Shown: positions 40,431 to 50,382, counted from the first letter of the stretch. The stretch: DNA of 53,065 nt from SXRF01 sp964624555 (GCA_964624555.1 CAZUXB010000011.1:1-53065), one strand, 5' to 3'. The notes: a model not told the origin generated them from the sequence alone. Translations and numbers: made by a program.

Positions 40431-42358
40431 ACCTGCTGCAAATACATGAACCGGGGCAGACACCACTACCACATTCCGATGTGGCGGCGGTAGGTATTGA
40501 CCTTGGAACCACTCATTCGGTAGTGGCAATAGCTCATAGCCCCCTCTCTAACTCTCCCCCGCAAGCGGGAGAGAGGACTTTAGAATCCCCTCTCCACGAA
40601 GTGGGGAGGGTTAGGGAGGGGTATGCTGAAGTGCTGCACAATATCCACGGCCATGCACTGGTCCCATCGGTTGTATATTATGCTTCTGATGGCAGCGTGG
40701 AAGTGGGTTACAGCGCCAAGCAACGTGGTGACCGTGGTGAGAAAAATGTCATCTCGTCAGTAAAGAGGTTGATGGGCCGTGGTGCTGCCGATATAAAAAA
40801 TATCCTCGGTAATTCGCAGTATGAACTGGTGGAAAATAATAGTGGCATGGTGCGCCTCAAAGCCGGTGGCCGCGAGCTTACGCCGGTGGAGGTTTCCGCC
40901 GATATTCTGCGTGTGCTTAAACATAACGCCGAGCAATCCATCGGCAAGGAAGTAACCAAAGCGGTGATAACTGTGCCGGCTTATTTTGACGATGCGGCGC
41001 GCACGGCAACAAAAGATGCTGCGCGTCTGGCTGGATTGGAAGTATTACGTTTGGTGAACGAACCAACTGCTGCGGCGCTGGCTTATGGGCTGGATAACGG
41101 CGCGCAGGGAATATATGCTATATATGACCTTGGCGGCGGAACTTTTGATATTTCTCTGCTCAAGCTGGAGAAGGGGGTGTTCCAGGTTCTTGCCACTGGT
41201 GGTGATACGGCGCTGGGTGGCGATGATTTTGACCGTGCGATAGTAGCGTGGTTGCTGGGTGAGGCTGGAGTAACCAGCCTGTCATTGGCCAGTGAGGAAG
41301 TGGGAAAACTGGTGGCTCTTGCCCGTGAAGCGAAACATGCACTAACTGCTGCTGAAACCACAACTCTGAATTATGGTGGAAAAAATATCAGCCTGTCGCG
41401 CGATGATTTTGACGATATTATTTATCATTATGTAAAACAAACCATTGATGTCTGCAAAAAAGCACTGGAGGATGCAAAACTCACTATCTCTGATGTCAAA
41501 GGCATAGTGATGGTTGGCGGTTCCACGCGGGTGCCGCTGGTGTTCTCTGAGGTAGAAAAATTCTTTGGCAAGAAGCCATTGACTAATGTCAACCCCGATG
41601 AGGTGGTCGCTATTGGTGCGGCGCTACAGGCACAGGGGCTGACCCACGGTTCCGATAATTTATTACTTGATGTGATACCGCTGTCGCTCGGTCTTGAAAC
41701 CATGGGCGGGCTTACAGAAAAACTTATTTACCGCAATACGCCGATACCGGTTTCAGTAGCGCAGGAATTCACCACCTATCAGGATGGGCAGGTGGCGATG
41801 AAAATACATGTCGTGCAGGGTGAGCGAGAGATGGTGGCTGATAACCGCTCTCTGGCAAATTTTGAGCTTACTGGTATCCCTCCGTTACCTGCCGGCATCC
41901 CACGTATTAATGTTACCTTTTCTGTCGATGCGGATGGGCTGCTTACAGTTTCTGCGCAGGAAAAGATAACCGGAAAGCATCAGGAGATAAATATTAAGCC
42001 TTCATACGGTATCGAGTCGGAGCAGATGGAGAAAATGCTCATGGACAGTATGGAGAACGCGAAAAAAGATCTAACAGAGCGTCTGCTGGTTGAGGCCAGG
42101 GTCGATGCCAGCCGTTCGATAATAGAACTCGACAGCGCCCTTAAACAGGATGGTGATCTGCTTTTAGAAGGGGAATGGCGGCAGATAGAACGGCAGGTGG
42201 CGGTGTTGCGTACGGCTATAGAAGGCGATGACCGCGATTATATTGATGCGGAACTTGGGGAGCTTGGACGTATCTCGCAGGCTTTTGCCGAAAGAAGGAT
42301 GGACAGAGCGATAGGCTCTGCGCTAAAAGGTGTAAAAGTTGAAGATGTGAAAACGTAA
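40427..42358 (+). CDS. hscA: Hsp70-type chaperone HscA with an in-frame repeat-coded insert
   Basis: A 643-residue Hsp70 dedicated to Fe-S cluster transfer from IscU. ATPase-domain motifs are GIDLGTTHSVVAIA, YDLGGGTFDISLL and GIVMVGGSTRVPLV. The substrate-binding domain begins near DVIPLSLGLETMGG. Residues 37-66 (HSPLSNSPPQAGERTLESPL and the next ten) interrupt the normal first beta hairpin of the ATPase domain. They are coded by a palindromic repeat at 40540-40621. The rest of the gene is undamaged and the frame is kept. Confidence 0.93.
   Translation: MNLLQIHEPGQTPLPHSDVAAVGIDLGTTHSVVAIAHSPLSNSPPQAGERTLESPLHEVGRVREGYAEVLHNIHGHALVPSVVYYASDGSVEVGYSAKQRGDRGEKNVISSVKRLMGRGAADIKNILGNSQYELVENNSGMVRLKAGGRELTPVEVSADILRVLKHNAEQSIGKEVTKAVITVPAYFDDAARTATKDAARLAGLEVLRLVNEPTAAALAYGLDNGAQGIYAIYDLGGGTFDISLLKLEKGVFQVLATGGDTALGGDDFDRAIVAWLLGEAGVTSLSLASEEVGKLVALAREAKHALTAAETTTLNYGGKNISLSRDDFDDIIYHYVKQTIDVCKKALEDAKLTISDVKGIVMVGGSTRVPLVFSEVEKFFGKKPLTNVNPDEVVAIGAALQAQGLTHGSDNLLLDVIPLSLGLETMGGLTEKLIYRNTPIPVSVAQEFTTYQDGQVAMKIHVVQGEREMVADNRSLANFELTGIPPLPAGIPRINVTFSVDADGLLTVSAQEKITGKHQEINIKPSYGIESEQMEKMLMDSMENAKKDLTERLLVEARVDASRSIIELDSALKQDGDLLLEGEWRQIERQVAVLRTAIEGDDRDYIDAELGELGRISQAFAERRMDRAIGSALKGVKVEDVKT
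40540..40621. repeat. In-frame palindromic element in hscA
   Basis: The outer arms, about 40540-40559 and 40603-40621 (CCCTCTCTAACTCTCCC type), pair with two or three mismatches. Two smaller hairpins lie inside (CTCTCCC/GGGAGAG and CCCTCTCCAC/GTGGGGAGGG). It is C+T-rich on one strand, unlike the surrounding gene, and is translated through. Confidence 0.88.
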
Positions 42359-42373
42359 TCCAAGGAAATTAAA

Positions 42374-42712
42374 ATGCCAAAAATAACCTTTAAATATGCT
42401 GATGGAAACGAACAAACATTTGAAGTTCCTAATGGTATTTCCATACTTGAGGCGGCGCACAAATATTCTGTGCCGTTGGAAGGGGCCTGTGAGGGCTCGC
42501 TGGCCTGCTCCACCTGTCATGTCATAGTTGATCCGGAATGGTATGGTAAACTCAAAGCGGCCAGCGAAGATGAGGAAGATATGCTCGACCTCGCTTTCGG
42601 CCTGACCCATACCTCGCGCCTCGGTTGCCAGATAATGATGTCCGATGCTTTAGACGGTATAAAGGTTACCCTGCCGGCCGCAACCCGTAACATGATGGTT
42701 GATAAAAAATAA
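42374..42712 (+). CDS. fdx: ISC-type [2Fe-2S] ferredoxin
   Basis: A 112-residue adrenodoxin-type ferredoxin donating electrons in Fe-S assembly. Ligands are Cys39, Cys45 and Cys48 (GACEGSLACSTCHV) and Cys85 (SRLGCQIMM). It is 15 bases after hscA, with an AAGGAAA ribosome site, giving the standard hscB-hscA-fdx order. iscR, iscS, iscU and iscA are not in the window. An AT-rich 98-base spacer follows. Confidence 0.95.
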   Translation: MPKITFKYADGNEQTFEVPNGISILEAAHKYSVPLEGACEGSLACSTCHVIVDPEWYGKLKAASEDEEDMLDLAFGLTHTSRLGCQIMMSDALDGIKVTLPAATRNMMVDKK

Positions 42713-42810
42713 AACCGTCAATTAATTTGTTGTTTATTAAATAAAAAGATATTAAAATAAATTTCTCGGTTTTTTCTTAGCATTTCACCCTTGTAAGGAG
42801 TGTGCCTCTC

Positions 42811-44184
42811 ATGTTTTGTTCAAATGAAAAATGTTCTCCGCGTTCTATCATCCTGTTTCTAGCCATATCGGCAGCTGTTCTTTGGCTGATATGGTTTGGC
42901 TCAGCGTCACTCCTCGGTAAGGAAGATGTAGAAAGTGGTTTCCAGAAATTATCGGCGCAACTGACAGAAATTGGTAGCCCGTATGGCAGGGACATAAAGG
43001 TAACGCATGGTGATATTTCCTTTGAGGGGTGGGGTTATCATAAGCGGGCTGTGGTCAGTAATGTTGCTATTGAAGTATCGGGTACTTTAGAACCAATAAA
43101 ATATACTCTTGCTACTGACAGTATCGTTGTTTCATCTGACCCTATTAATTTCCATCGTATTATTATGAATCTGGGCGCGCCAATTAAGCTTTTGCAGAAT
43201 GAATCTGTTGTTAATACAGTTACTTTTTCTGAACCTCTGGTTATTGCCTATGAAGAAATGGAACGTGATAATGTAAAAGCATCGCGCAGTGATGCGGTTT
43301 TTCCAAAGCAGATCACTATTAGTAAATCCCAGACTGCGAGTGACCTTATCCAGCCGGGGATTGTGATAAGTTTTGCAAGTGCGCCGACTTTACAGTTTAT
43401 TTCTGCCCCTGAGCATAAATCCAGTTCCCTTACCTATAGTTTGTCCGGGTTGAGTGTGCTGGATAATGGACAGAATGTGGTTAACATCGGCAGTGTAACA
43501 AGTGATATAAGCAAAACATCTGGTGATGCTGAAGGCCGGATATCAGGAAAAAATATATTTAAAGCTAGCGACATAGTTGCGTATATAAATCAAATAGCTA
43601 CTAAGCCATATGCTGTTAATCTTGATGCGGATGTGATGCTCGATGAGAACCCTCAGGCATCTGATAAGGATGAATCGAATAATTCAGAAAATGCGTATAA
43701 TAGCGGTGTTCCTGATAGGAACAGGGATGTTGTTATAAATGATTACACTATGTCAAACCCTGATTTTAAATTGCGTATGATCGGTAAATTTTCTAACGTT
43801 AAAGGTGATCCTTTGCCAGTGGGGCAGCTTAATATTGATATTGATAACTTGCCGAAGTTTTTGTCCAGTGAGTTGGTATCGAATTTTAGCGTTAGTGGGC
43901 TTAGTGCTGCGTTAGCCAAGATAACCGGGGAGCCTGTATCCGGCCAGACTCAGGTATCTATCCCGATTAAACGTGAAAAAGGTGGGACATTATATATTGG
44001 AAAAACTACCTTTGAGGAGCTGGTTGCATCAGTATTCTCTGGTTCCATAATGCCTGCTATACCGTATGGTGAGCGTCTGCCGGAAGTTGGTGCCCCTCCT
44101 ATGTCGCAACCAGCCCCGGAACCAGATAATTCTACTGGTGAAGAGGGTGGAGACGTTGAGCTTCCTAGCACAAAACCAGAGTAA
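42811..44184 (+). CDS. Membrane-anchored protein, possibly DUF2125-like
   Basis: A 457-residue protein with one N-terminal membrane helix (IILFLAISAAVLWLIWFGSA) and a large periplasmic part. That part has beta-rich repeats such as ITISKSQTASDLIQ and SLTYSLSGLSVLDNG, and a Pro/Glu-rich C-terminus. The layout (N-terminal anchor, then YGRDIKVTHGDISFEGWGYH) resembles DUF2125 proteins of alphaproteobacteria, but I am not certain. The ATG at 42811 was chosen because TAAGGAG lies 10 bases before it; a GTG at 42802 is too close. It is followed closely by pepF. Confidence 0.75.
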   Translation: MFCSNEKCSPRSIILFLAISAAVLWLIWFGSASLLGKEDVESGFQKLSAQLTEIGSPYGRDIKVTHGDISFEGWGYHKRAVVSNVAIEVSGTLEPIKYTLATDSIVVSSDPINFHRIIMNLGAPIKLLQNESVVNTVTFSEPLVIAYEEMERDNVKASRSDAVFPKQITISKSQTASDLIQPGIVISFASAPTLQFISAPEHKSSSLTYSLSGLSVLDNGQNVVNIGSVTSDISKTSGDAEGRISGKNIFKASDIVAYINQIATKPYAVNLDADVMLDENPQASDKDESNNSENAYNSGVPDRNRDVVINDYTMSNPDFKLRMIGKFSNVKGDPLPVGQLNIDIDNLPKFLSSELVSNFSVSGLSAALAKITGEPVSGQTQVSIPIKREKGGTLYIGKTTFEELVASVFSGSIMPAIPYGERLPEVGAPPMSQPAPEPDNSTGEEGGDVELPSTKPE

Positions 44185-44193
44185 TATTTTATT

Positions 44194-45984
44194 ATGGCTA
44201 GTAGTAAGTCTATAAAAAAGGATGTTGTGGACAACCTCCCGCAGTGGGATCTTGGCGATTTTTATCCGGCCTTGGATTCGCCGAAGGTAGCAAAAGATTT
44301 TGCCCAGTTGGAAAAGCTTTGCAGTGCCTTTGTAAAGAGTTATTCCGGCAAAGTGGAAAAACTGACCGGCGACCAACTCGCCAAATCACTCGCTGAATAT
44401 GAGGTGATCCAGGAGTTATGTGGCAAGATCGGGTCTTATGCCGGTCTGCTTTTCGCCAAGGATATGGGTAAGCCAGAGAACGCCCAGTTCTTCCAGAATG
44501 TCCAGGAAAAACTCACCGTGCTTTCTTCGCAGATACTGTTTTATGGCTTGGCCATCAATAAGATTCCCGAAAAGGAAATTGCGCTGAAACTCAAGTCCAA
44601 AGCGCTTGCCAAATATGCGCCGTGGCTACGCGATGTGCGTTCTTTTAAACCGTATCAGTTGGATGATAATCTGGAAAAAATATTGTTGGAAAAAAATGTG
44701 GCGGGTCGCGCTGCATGGACGCGCCTGTTCGATGAAACCATCACCGACCTGCGCTTTCCCTATGACAAGGAAATGCTCACCGAGCCGCAGATATTCGATA
44801 AAATGTCGAGCAAGGATGGCGAGGTGCGTAAAAAAGCGGCGCTCATCGTGGGCGAAGTGTTCGAAAAGAACGCCAAGATTTTTACGCTCATCACCAACAC
44901 GCTGGCGAAAGATAAAGAGATCGAAGATAACTGGCGCGGGTTTAAGCGGCCAATTTCTTCGCGCAATGTGAGCAATTATATTGAGGACGAGGTGGTGGAT
45001 GCGCTGCTTGCCTCAGTGCGTAAATCCTACCCGGAACTTTCCCATCGCTATTATGGCCTCAAGGCAAAATGGTTCGGCAAAAAACAACTCGAATATTGGG
45101 ACCGTAATGCGCCACTGCCCAGCGATGATGACCGCAAATATAGCTGGGAAGAATCCAAAGAACTGGTGCTAACCGCTTATGGCAATTTCTCGCCGGAACT
45201 GGCCAAAACCGGCAAAATGTTTTTTGATAAGCCATGGATTGATGCGCCGGTGATGGCCGGGAAATCGCCGGGCGCTTTTGCCCACCCGACCGTACCTTCC
45301 GTGCATCCCTACCTGCTCCTGAATTTCCAGGGCAAATCGCGCGATGTCATGACGCTGGCGCATGAGCTGGGCCACGGCGTGCATCAGGTCTATTCGGCAA
45401 AGCAGGGCCAACTGATGTGCGACACGCCGCTTACACTTGCGGAAACTGCTTCGGTGTTCGGCGAACAGCTTACTTTTCGCGAGATGGTACGCCGCGAAAA
45501 AGATAAAAAACGGCGCAAGAACCTTATCGCTTCCAAGGTTGAGGATATGCTCAACACCGTGGTGCGGCAGGTTGCATTTTGTGAGTTCGAGCGAAGGTTG
45601 CATGACGAGCGCAAAAAAGGTGAACTGACCAGCGAGCAGATTTGTTCTATATGGATGGATGTGCAGTCTGAGAGCTTAGGGCCGGCAATAAACCTGCATG
45701 GCAATTATAAATATTTCTGGAGCTATATTCCACATTTCATCCACACGCCGTTCTACGTCTATTCCTACGCGTTCGGTGATTGTCTGGTCAATTCGCTCTA
45801 TGGTGTTTATGAGAGCGGCAAGGTAAAAGATTTTCAGAAGAAATATATCGAAATGCTAAAAGCCGGTGGCACGATGCGACATAAGGAACTCCTCGCGCCA
45901 TTTGGCCTCGATGCCACCAAGCCAACCTTCTGGATGCAGGGGCTCAAGATTATCAGTAAAATGATCGATGAATTGGAAGATTGA
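44194..45984 (+). CDS. pepF: Oligoendopeptidase F (M3B metallopeptidase)
   Basis: A 596-residue zinc peptidase that cleaves short peptides in the cytosol. The active site HELGH lies at residues 390-394 (TLAHELGHGVHQVYSAKQG), followed by the Glu helix PLTLAETASVFGEQL. The N-terminal oligopeptidase domain (WDLGDFYPALDSP, VLSSQILFYGL) and the late YSYAFGDCLVNSLY block fit the M3B PepF family. Length is normal. It begins 9 bases after the membrane-anchored gene. Confidence 0.94.
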   Translation: MASSKSIKKDVVDNLPQWDLGDFYPALDSPKVAKDFAQLEKLCSAFVKSYSGKVEKLTGDQLAKSLAEYEVIQELCGKIGSYAGLLFAKDMGKPENAQFFQNVQEKLTVLSSQILFYGLAINKIPEKEIALKLKSKALAKYAPWLRDVRSFKPYQLDDNLEKILLEKNVAGRAAWTRLFDETITDLRFPYDKEMLTEPQIFDKMSSKDGEVRKKAALIVGEVFEKNAKIFTLITNTLAKDKEIEDNWRGFKRPISSRNVSNYIEDEVVDALLASVRKSYPELSHRYYGLKAKWFGKKQLEYWDRNAPLPSDDDRKYSWEESKELVLTAYGNFSPELAKTGKMFFDKPWIDAPVMAGKSPGAFAHPTVPSVHPYLLLNFQGKSRDVMTLAHELGHGVHQVYSAKQGQLMCDTPLTLAETASVFGEQLTFREMVRREKDKKRRKNLIASKVEDMLNTVVRQVAFCEFERRLHDERKKGELTSEQICSIWMDVQSESLGPAINLHGNYKYFWSYIPHFIHTPFYVYSYAFGDCLVNSLYGVYESGKVKDFQKKYIEMLKAGGTMRHKELLAPFGLDATKPTFWMQGLKIISKMIDELED

Positions 45985-46073
45985 TCAGCAAAAACCTACT
46001 TATTTCCTTGCTTAGCTGCCCCGATATGCTAGAAAAGCTGTTAGAAAAATAATCAGCAAATGGAAGTAATATC

Positions 46074-48797
46074 GTGAGCGATAACAGTCTGAACAAAACA
46101 CCGGAGCTTTTTAGCGTTTCTATTGAAGCGGAAATGCAAAAATCATATCTCGATTATGCGATGAGCGTGATCGTTTCACGCGCGATACCCGATGTGCGCG
46201 ACGGCCTGAAACCGGTGCACCGCCGCATTCTGTACGGTATGCTCGAACTCGGTTGCGAATATAACAAGCCCTATAAAAAATCAGCACGTATCGTTGGCGA
46301 CGTGATGGGTAAGTTCCACCCGCATGGCGACAGCGCAATTTATGATGCGCTCGTTCGTATGGCGCAACCTTTCTCGATGCGCCTGGAACTGGTCGATGGG
46401 CAGGGTAACTTTGGTTCGATGGATGGCGATGCGCCAGCAGCTATGCGTTATACCGAATCGCGTCTGTCCAAAGCTGCACATGCTTTGCTTGAAGATATCG
46501 ACAAAGCGACTGTGGATTTTCAGGATAACTATGACGGTTCGGAAAAAGAACCGGTGGTGCTGCCGGCAGCGTTCCCGAATATTCTGGTCAACGGGGCAGG
46601 GGGTATCGCGGTAGGTATGGCCACCAATATTCCGCCACATAATTTGGGCGAAGTGGTGGATGCCTGCATGTTGTATTTGGATAACGCGGAAGTCAGCATG
46701 GATGAACTGCTCGAAGTGTGCCCGGCGCCGGATTTCCCGACCGGCGGTATCATACTCGGGCGCAGCGGTGCGCGTAGCGGGCTTTCCACCGGGCGTGGTT
46801 CAGTCGTCATGCGTGCCAAAACCGAGATTGAAGAAATGAAAAATGGCCGTTATGCCATCATTGTCAGCGAAATACCGTATCAGGTGAATAAGTCAAACAT
46901 GATCAAACGTATCGCCGAACTGGTGAACGAGAAAAAAATTGAGGGAATTTCTGACCTGCGCGATGAGTCCGACAAATCCGGCGTGCGTGTGGTAATTGAA
47001 ATCAAAAAAGATGCCGTACCGGATGTGGTGCTGTCGCAGCTATTCGCCTACACCCCGTTGCAAACCAGCTTCGGCGTGAATATGTTGGCGCTGGATAACG
47101 GCCGCCCGGCAGTAATGAATTTGAAACAAATTATTACCTCGTTCGTGGCCTTCCGCGAAGAAGTTATTACCCGCCGCACCAACTTCCTGCTCGGCAAAGC
47201 CCGTGACCGTGCGCACGTGTTGATCGGCCTCGCCATCGCGGTTGCCAATATCGACGAGGTGATCGCCGTTATCAAAGCCTCTGCTGACCCGAACATAGCC
47301 CGCGAAGAACTCATGCGCCGCGACTGGGAAGCTGGCGATATCATCCCGCTGCTGAGGCTCGTGGATGATTCGGGCAATAAGATAAACGGTGGGCGCATTA
47401 AGTTCACCGAGGCGCAGGCCCGTGCTATACTTGAACTCCGCCTGCAGAGACTAACTGGTATGGAGCGCGAAAAGATCGATGAGGAAATGAAGGAACTGTC
47501 GCTGGAGATCGCGGAATATCTTTCCATCCTCGGCAACCGCGAAAAACTGTATGGCATACTGCGTAGCGAACTTCTGGCTGCAAAAGAGCAGTTTGCCACA
47601 CCACGCCGCACGCAGATCGAATTCTCTGAATTCGAGGCTGATATTGAAGATCTGATCCAGAAAGAGGATATGGTGGTGACCGTCACTTCCGGCGGCTATA
47701 TCAAGCGCACCGCGCTTTCGGCGTACCGTGCGCAGCGCCGCGGCGGCAAAGGCAAATCGGCGATGAACGTGCGCGATGAGGATATTACCAGTGAGCTCTT
47801 GGTGGTAAATACCCATACGCCGGTGTTGTTCTTCTCCAACCACGGCAAGGTGTATAAACTGAAAGTGTACAAGCTGCCGGTGGGCGCGGCCAATACGCGC
47901 GGCAAGGCGCTGGTGAATATTTTCCCGCTGGCCGAAGGCGAATGTATCACTACCTTCATGCCGCTGCCTGAGGATGAAACCCAGTGGGATGCGATGAATA
48001 TTTTCTTTGCGACCGCCAAGGGCAACGCGCGCCGCAATGACCTTTCCGATTTCCACGATATCCGCACCAATGGTAAAATAGCCATCCGCATGGATGCTGA
48101 CGACAAGCTCATCGGCGTAAAAGTCTGCACCGAGAACGACCATGTATTCCTCGCCGCGAAATCAGGCAAATCCATACGTTTCCCGGTTTCTGACGTGCGC
48201 GTGTTCAAGAGCCGCACCTCGGATGGTGTGCGCGGTATGCGCCTTGCTGATGGTGACGAGGTGGTTTCCATGAGCATACTCGGCGGCATAAACGCAACTA
48301 TCGAAGAACGTTACGCCTACCTGAAAATGGCAGCAGCGAAGCGCCGCGCAGCCGGTGAAGCGGACGTGGAAGTGGTAGGTGGCAGCGATGAAGAAGCAGT
48401 CGCAGAAATAAAACTTTCCGATGAACGTTTTGCCGAACTGGCGGCTGCGGAACAATTCATCCTCACTGTTACCGAAAACGGTTACGGCAAGCGTACCTCG
48501 GCCTATGAATACCGCACTATCGGCCGCGGTGGTTCGGGTATCGTGAATATTATCACCAGCTCACGCAATGGCAAGGTGGTGGCCAGCCAGCCGGTGGGCC
48601 AGAGCGGCCAGATCATGCTGATGACCGACCGTGCCACCGTGATACGCTGCCCGCTGGATGGCATCCGCATCGCCGGACGCAACACGCAGGGTGTTACTAT
48701 CCTCAAAACCGGTGACGGCGAAAAAGTGGTATCCATAGTTCCGGTGCCGGAAGGTGAATCTGTCGACGAAGCAGCAGGAGATATGCCGGAAGTATAG
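46074..48797 (+). CDS. gyrA: DNA gyrase subunit A
   Basis: A 907-residue GyrA that cuts and rejoins DNA to add negative supercoils. The catalytic tyrosine is Tyr126 (AAMRYTESRL). The quinolone region reads HPHGDSAIYDALVRMAQ, with the Ser and Asp of sensitive enzymes. The C-terminal pinwheel holds the GyrA box QRRGGKG, which separates it from ParC. An acidic insert near residues 760-790 (GEADVEVVGGSDEEAVAEIK) is usual in alphaproteobacteria. It starts with GTG after a GGAAG site. Confidence 0.97.
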   Translation: MSDNSLNKTPELFSVSIEAEMQKSYLDYAMSVIVSRAIPDVRDGLKPVHRRILYGMLELGCEYNKPYKKSARIVGDVMGKFHPHGDSAIYDALVRMAQPFSMRLELVDGQGNFGSMDGDAPAAMRYTESRLSKAAHALLEDIDKATVDFQDNYDGSEKEPVVLPAAFPNILVNGAGGIAVGMATNIPPHNLGEVVDACMLYLDNAEVSMDELLEVCPAPDFPTGGIILGRSGARSGLSTGRGSVVMRAKTEIEEMKNGRYAIIVSEIPYQVNKSNMIKRIAELVNEKKIEGISDLRDESDKSGVRVVIEIKKDAVPDVVLSQLFAYTPLQTSFGVNMLALDNGRPAVMNLKQIITSFVAFREEVITRRTNFLLGKARDRAHVLIGLAIAVANIDEVIAVIKASADPNIAREELMRRDWEAGDIIPLLRLVDDSGNKINGGRIKFTEAQARAILELRLQRLTGMEREKIDEEMKELSLEIAEYLSILGNREKLYGILRSELLAAKEQFATPRRTQIEFSEFEADIEDLIQKEDMVVTVTSGGYIKRTALSAYRAQRRGGKGKSAMNVRDEDITSELLVVNTHTPVLFFSNHGKVYKLKVYKLPVGAANTRGKALVNIFPLAEGECITTFMPLPEDETQWDAMNIFFATAKGNARRNDLSDFHDIRTNGKIAIRMDADDKLIGVKVCTENDHVFLAAKSGKSIRFPVSDVRVFKSRTSDGVRGMRLADGDEVVSMSILGGINATIEERYAYLKMAAAKRRAAGEADVEVVGGSDEEAVAEIKLSDERFAELAAAEQFILTVTENGYGKRTSAYEYRTIGRGGSGIVNIITSSRNGKVVASQPVGQSGQIMLMTDRATVIRCPLDGIRIAGRNTQGVTILKTGDGEKVVSIVPVPEGESVDEAAGDMPEV

Positions 48798-48825
48798 GCT
48801 GGTGTAGCTGGTTTCCGGCTGTTAG

Positions 48826-49299
48826 TTAGTTGCCTAACCAATCGGTGGTTTTGTTAAGGAATTCAGTGCCTTTGTCGATAGCACTGCTTGTTGAATCAAG
48901 TATTTTGTCGGCGGCGCTGTTTGGCGATTCAAGAGCGCAGGTATGAGCATCTCCATCATGGACACGGCACCAGCCGTTTGCACCAAGGCGCTTGCAGCCA
49001 GCAGCCGTTGCTTCCCCGTGGGGACGGGTGATTTCAAAAGTGTCCGCAAAATTACGGCAAACAGTTTTGGATTTGCTCAAATATTCCTTGCCAACGCTGA
49101 TATTGCCATTTCCTGAGTTGCTACTCCAGTGAAATATAAAAGTTTCCTGGTTGCTATCCATAACATAGTTAAAAACCTGCAGGTAATAATCCAATTCGTA
49201 ACTAACCAGCATATCGGCAGGGGTAGGAGCAGACTCCAGCGCCAATGAAATTTTTGGTGGTAGCAAAAAAACAATTAAACATATAAAAAATATCCTCAT
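48826..49299 (-). CDS. Secreted hypothetical protein with cysteine pairs
   Basis: A 157-residue protein with an N-terminal signal peptide (IFFICLIVFLLPPKISLA). The mature part has four cysteines in SKTVCRNFADTFEI, TAAGCKRLG, GWCRVHDGD and HTCALE. The arrangement recalls small rickettsial-type surface antigens (17 kDa / RT0821 type), where Cys-rich strands follow a glycine region, but identity is too low to assign. The C-terminal 35 residues are Ser/Asp-rich and look disordered. It is convergent with gyrA, 28 bases apart. Confidence 0.7.
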   Translation of the reverse strand: MRIFFICLIVFLLPPKISLALESAPTPADMLVSYELDYYLQVFNYVMDSNQETFIFHWSSNSGNGNISVGKEYLSKSKTVCRNFADTFEITRPHGEATAAGCKRLGANGWCRVHDGDAHTCALESPNSAADKILDSTSSAIDKGTEFLNKTTDWLGN

Positions 49300-49375
49300 A
49301 CCTGCCAGTTTAACAAAACTGGGGATTTTCTCAATGCATAATCGTTTTGTATAAGCATTATATAAAACTATTATG

Positions 49376-49453
49376 AAAATCGGGACAGAAAGTCCGATTT
49401 TTCACCGCGTAGCTGGTGTGCCTACAAATAAGAAATGTAGATTTCTTATTTGT
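49376..49453. repeat. Two hairpins upstream of the glycosyltransferase gene
   Basis: AAAATCGG/CCGATTTT (49376-49402) has a one-base bulge further up the stem and is followed by T residues. A perfect 13-bp stem (ACAAATAAGAAAT at 49424-49436 and its complement at 49441-49453) lies next to it. Both fall in the 186-base divergent spacer between the secreted protein gene and the glycosyltransferase gene. Confidence 0.7.
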
Positions 49454-49485
49454 AATAAATATAATTATCGTGCTATTGGCTATTT

Positions 49486-50382
49486 ATGACAGAGCAGAAT
49501 GTAACGGCCATTGTGGTTGCATATAATAGCGCGGGTGTAATAGGGAAGGCTTTGGCTGTCCTGAATAGGCAGATCGAAGTAAAACAAATTATAGTGGTGG
49601 ATAATTGCAGCGAAGATGATACATGCAAGTTAATCACCCGGGATTTTCCCAATGTTATGGTAATCAAAAATCAGGCCAATGAAGGGTTCGGGCGGGCAAA
49701 TAACACAGCATTTACTCTGGTGCAGACACCTTTTGCCTTGCTGGTAAACCCTGATGCGGTGCTAGAAGAGGGGGCGTTGGCCTGTATGCTTGCGGTCGCC
49801 GCTGGCTATCCTGATGCGGCTATTATTGCACCCCAGCTAGTGAATCCGGATGGTAATTTATACAATAATTTCAAGCGCAATGTGTTTATCCGTGAAAAAC
49901 ACCGCCCTGATTTTATCATGCCGGAAGGAGATTGTTGCGCGGAATATTTATCAGGTGCGGTATGGCTTGTGAATATGGGAATTACAAAGCAGGTCGGTTT
50001 TTTTGATCCAAATATTTTCCTGTTTTATGAAGATGATGACCTCTGCCTGCGTATGCGGCAGGCCGGTTATTCCCTGATAGTGGCATATAATGCCCGTGCC
50101 ATGCATATACAGGGTGGTTCCAGCGGGGCAAGCAACTTAAAAAAGGATTTCTTTATCCAGAAACACCTGACTTGGTCGCGTTTATACCTTGAATATAAAT
50201 ATCATGGTTCGAAAGCAGCAAAAAAATTGATGGTAAAAACTAATATTATCAATTGGTGCAAACTATTATTGAACGGGATTGTTTTCCGGCGAAAAAAAAT
50301 GACCCGCTTGCAGGGAAGGTTGAAAGGTGCTGCCCAATTCAGCGAATCATTAAAATCAGGAGATATGCACAGGCAACCATAA
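49486..50382 (+). CDS. Glycosyltransferase family 2 (rhamnosyltransferase-like)
   Basis: A 298-residue GT-A enzyme. It shows the nucleotide-sugar site VTAIVVAYNSAGVIGKAL, VVDNCSEDDT, NEGFGRANN, and LLVNPDAVLEEG as the DXD-like motif, then FDPNIFLFYEDDDLCLRMRQ, the acceptor-side acidic motif. These blocks are those of GT2 rhamnosyl/galactosyl transferases of O-antigen or capsule synthesis. No polysaccharide cluster is near, so the acceptor is open. No ribosome site is clear at the ATG. Its 3' end overlaps the convergent ubiB by 44 bases. Confidence 0.87.
   Translation: MTEQNVTAIVVAYNSAGVIGKALAVLNRQIEVKQIIVVDNCSEDDTCKLITRDFPNVMVIKNQANEGFGRANNTAFTLVQTPFALLVNPDAVLEEGALACMLAVAAGYPDAAIIAPQLVNPDGNLYNNFKRNVFIREKHRPDFIMPEGDCCAEYLSGAVWLVNMGITKQVGFFDPNIFLFYEDDDLCLRMRQAGYSLIVAYNARAMHIQGGSSGASNLKKDFFIQKHLTWSRLYLEYKYHGSKAAKKLMVKTNIINWCKLLLNGIVFRRKKMTRLQGRLKGAAQFSESLKSGDMHRQP

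Noticed and set aside
46320..46375. Quinolone-resistance change in gyrA
   Set aside because: The resistance-determining residues read as in sensitive enzymes (Ser and Asp in GDSAIYDAL).
47451..48143. Long minus-strand frames opposite gyrA
   Set aside because: They are antisense shadows of a conserved, high-codon-bias gene and carry no recognisable domain.
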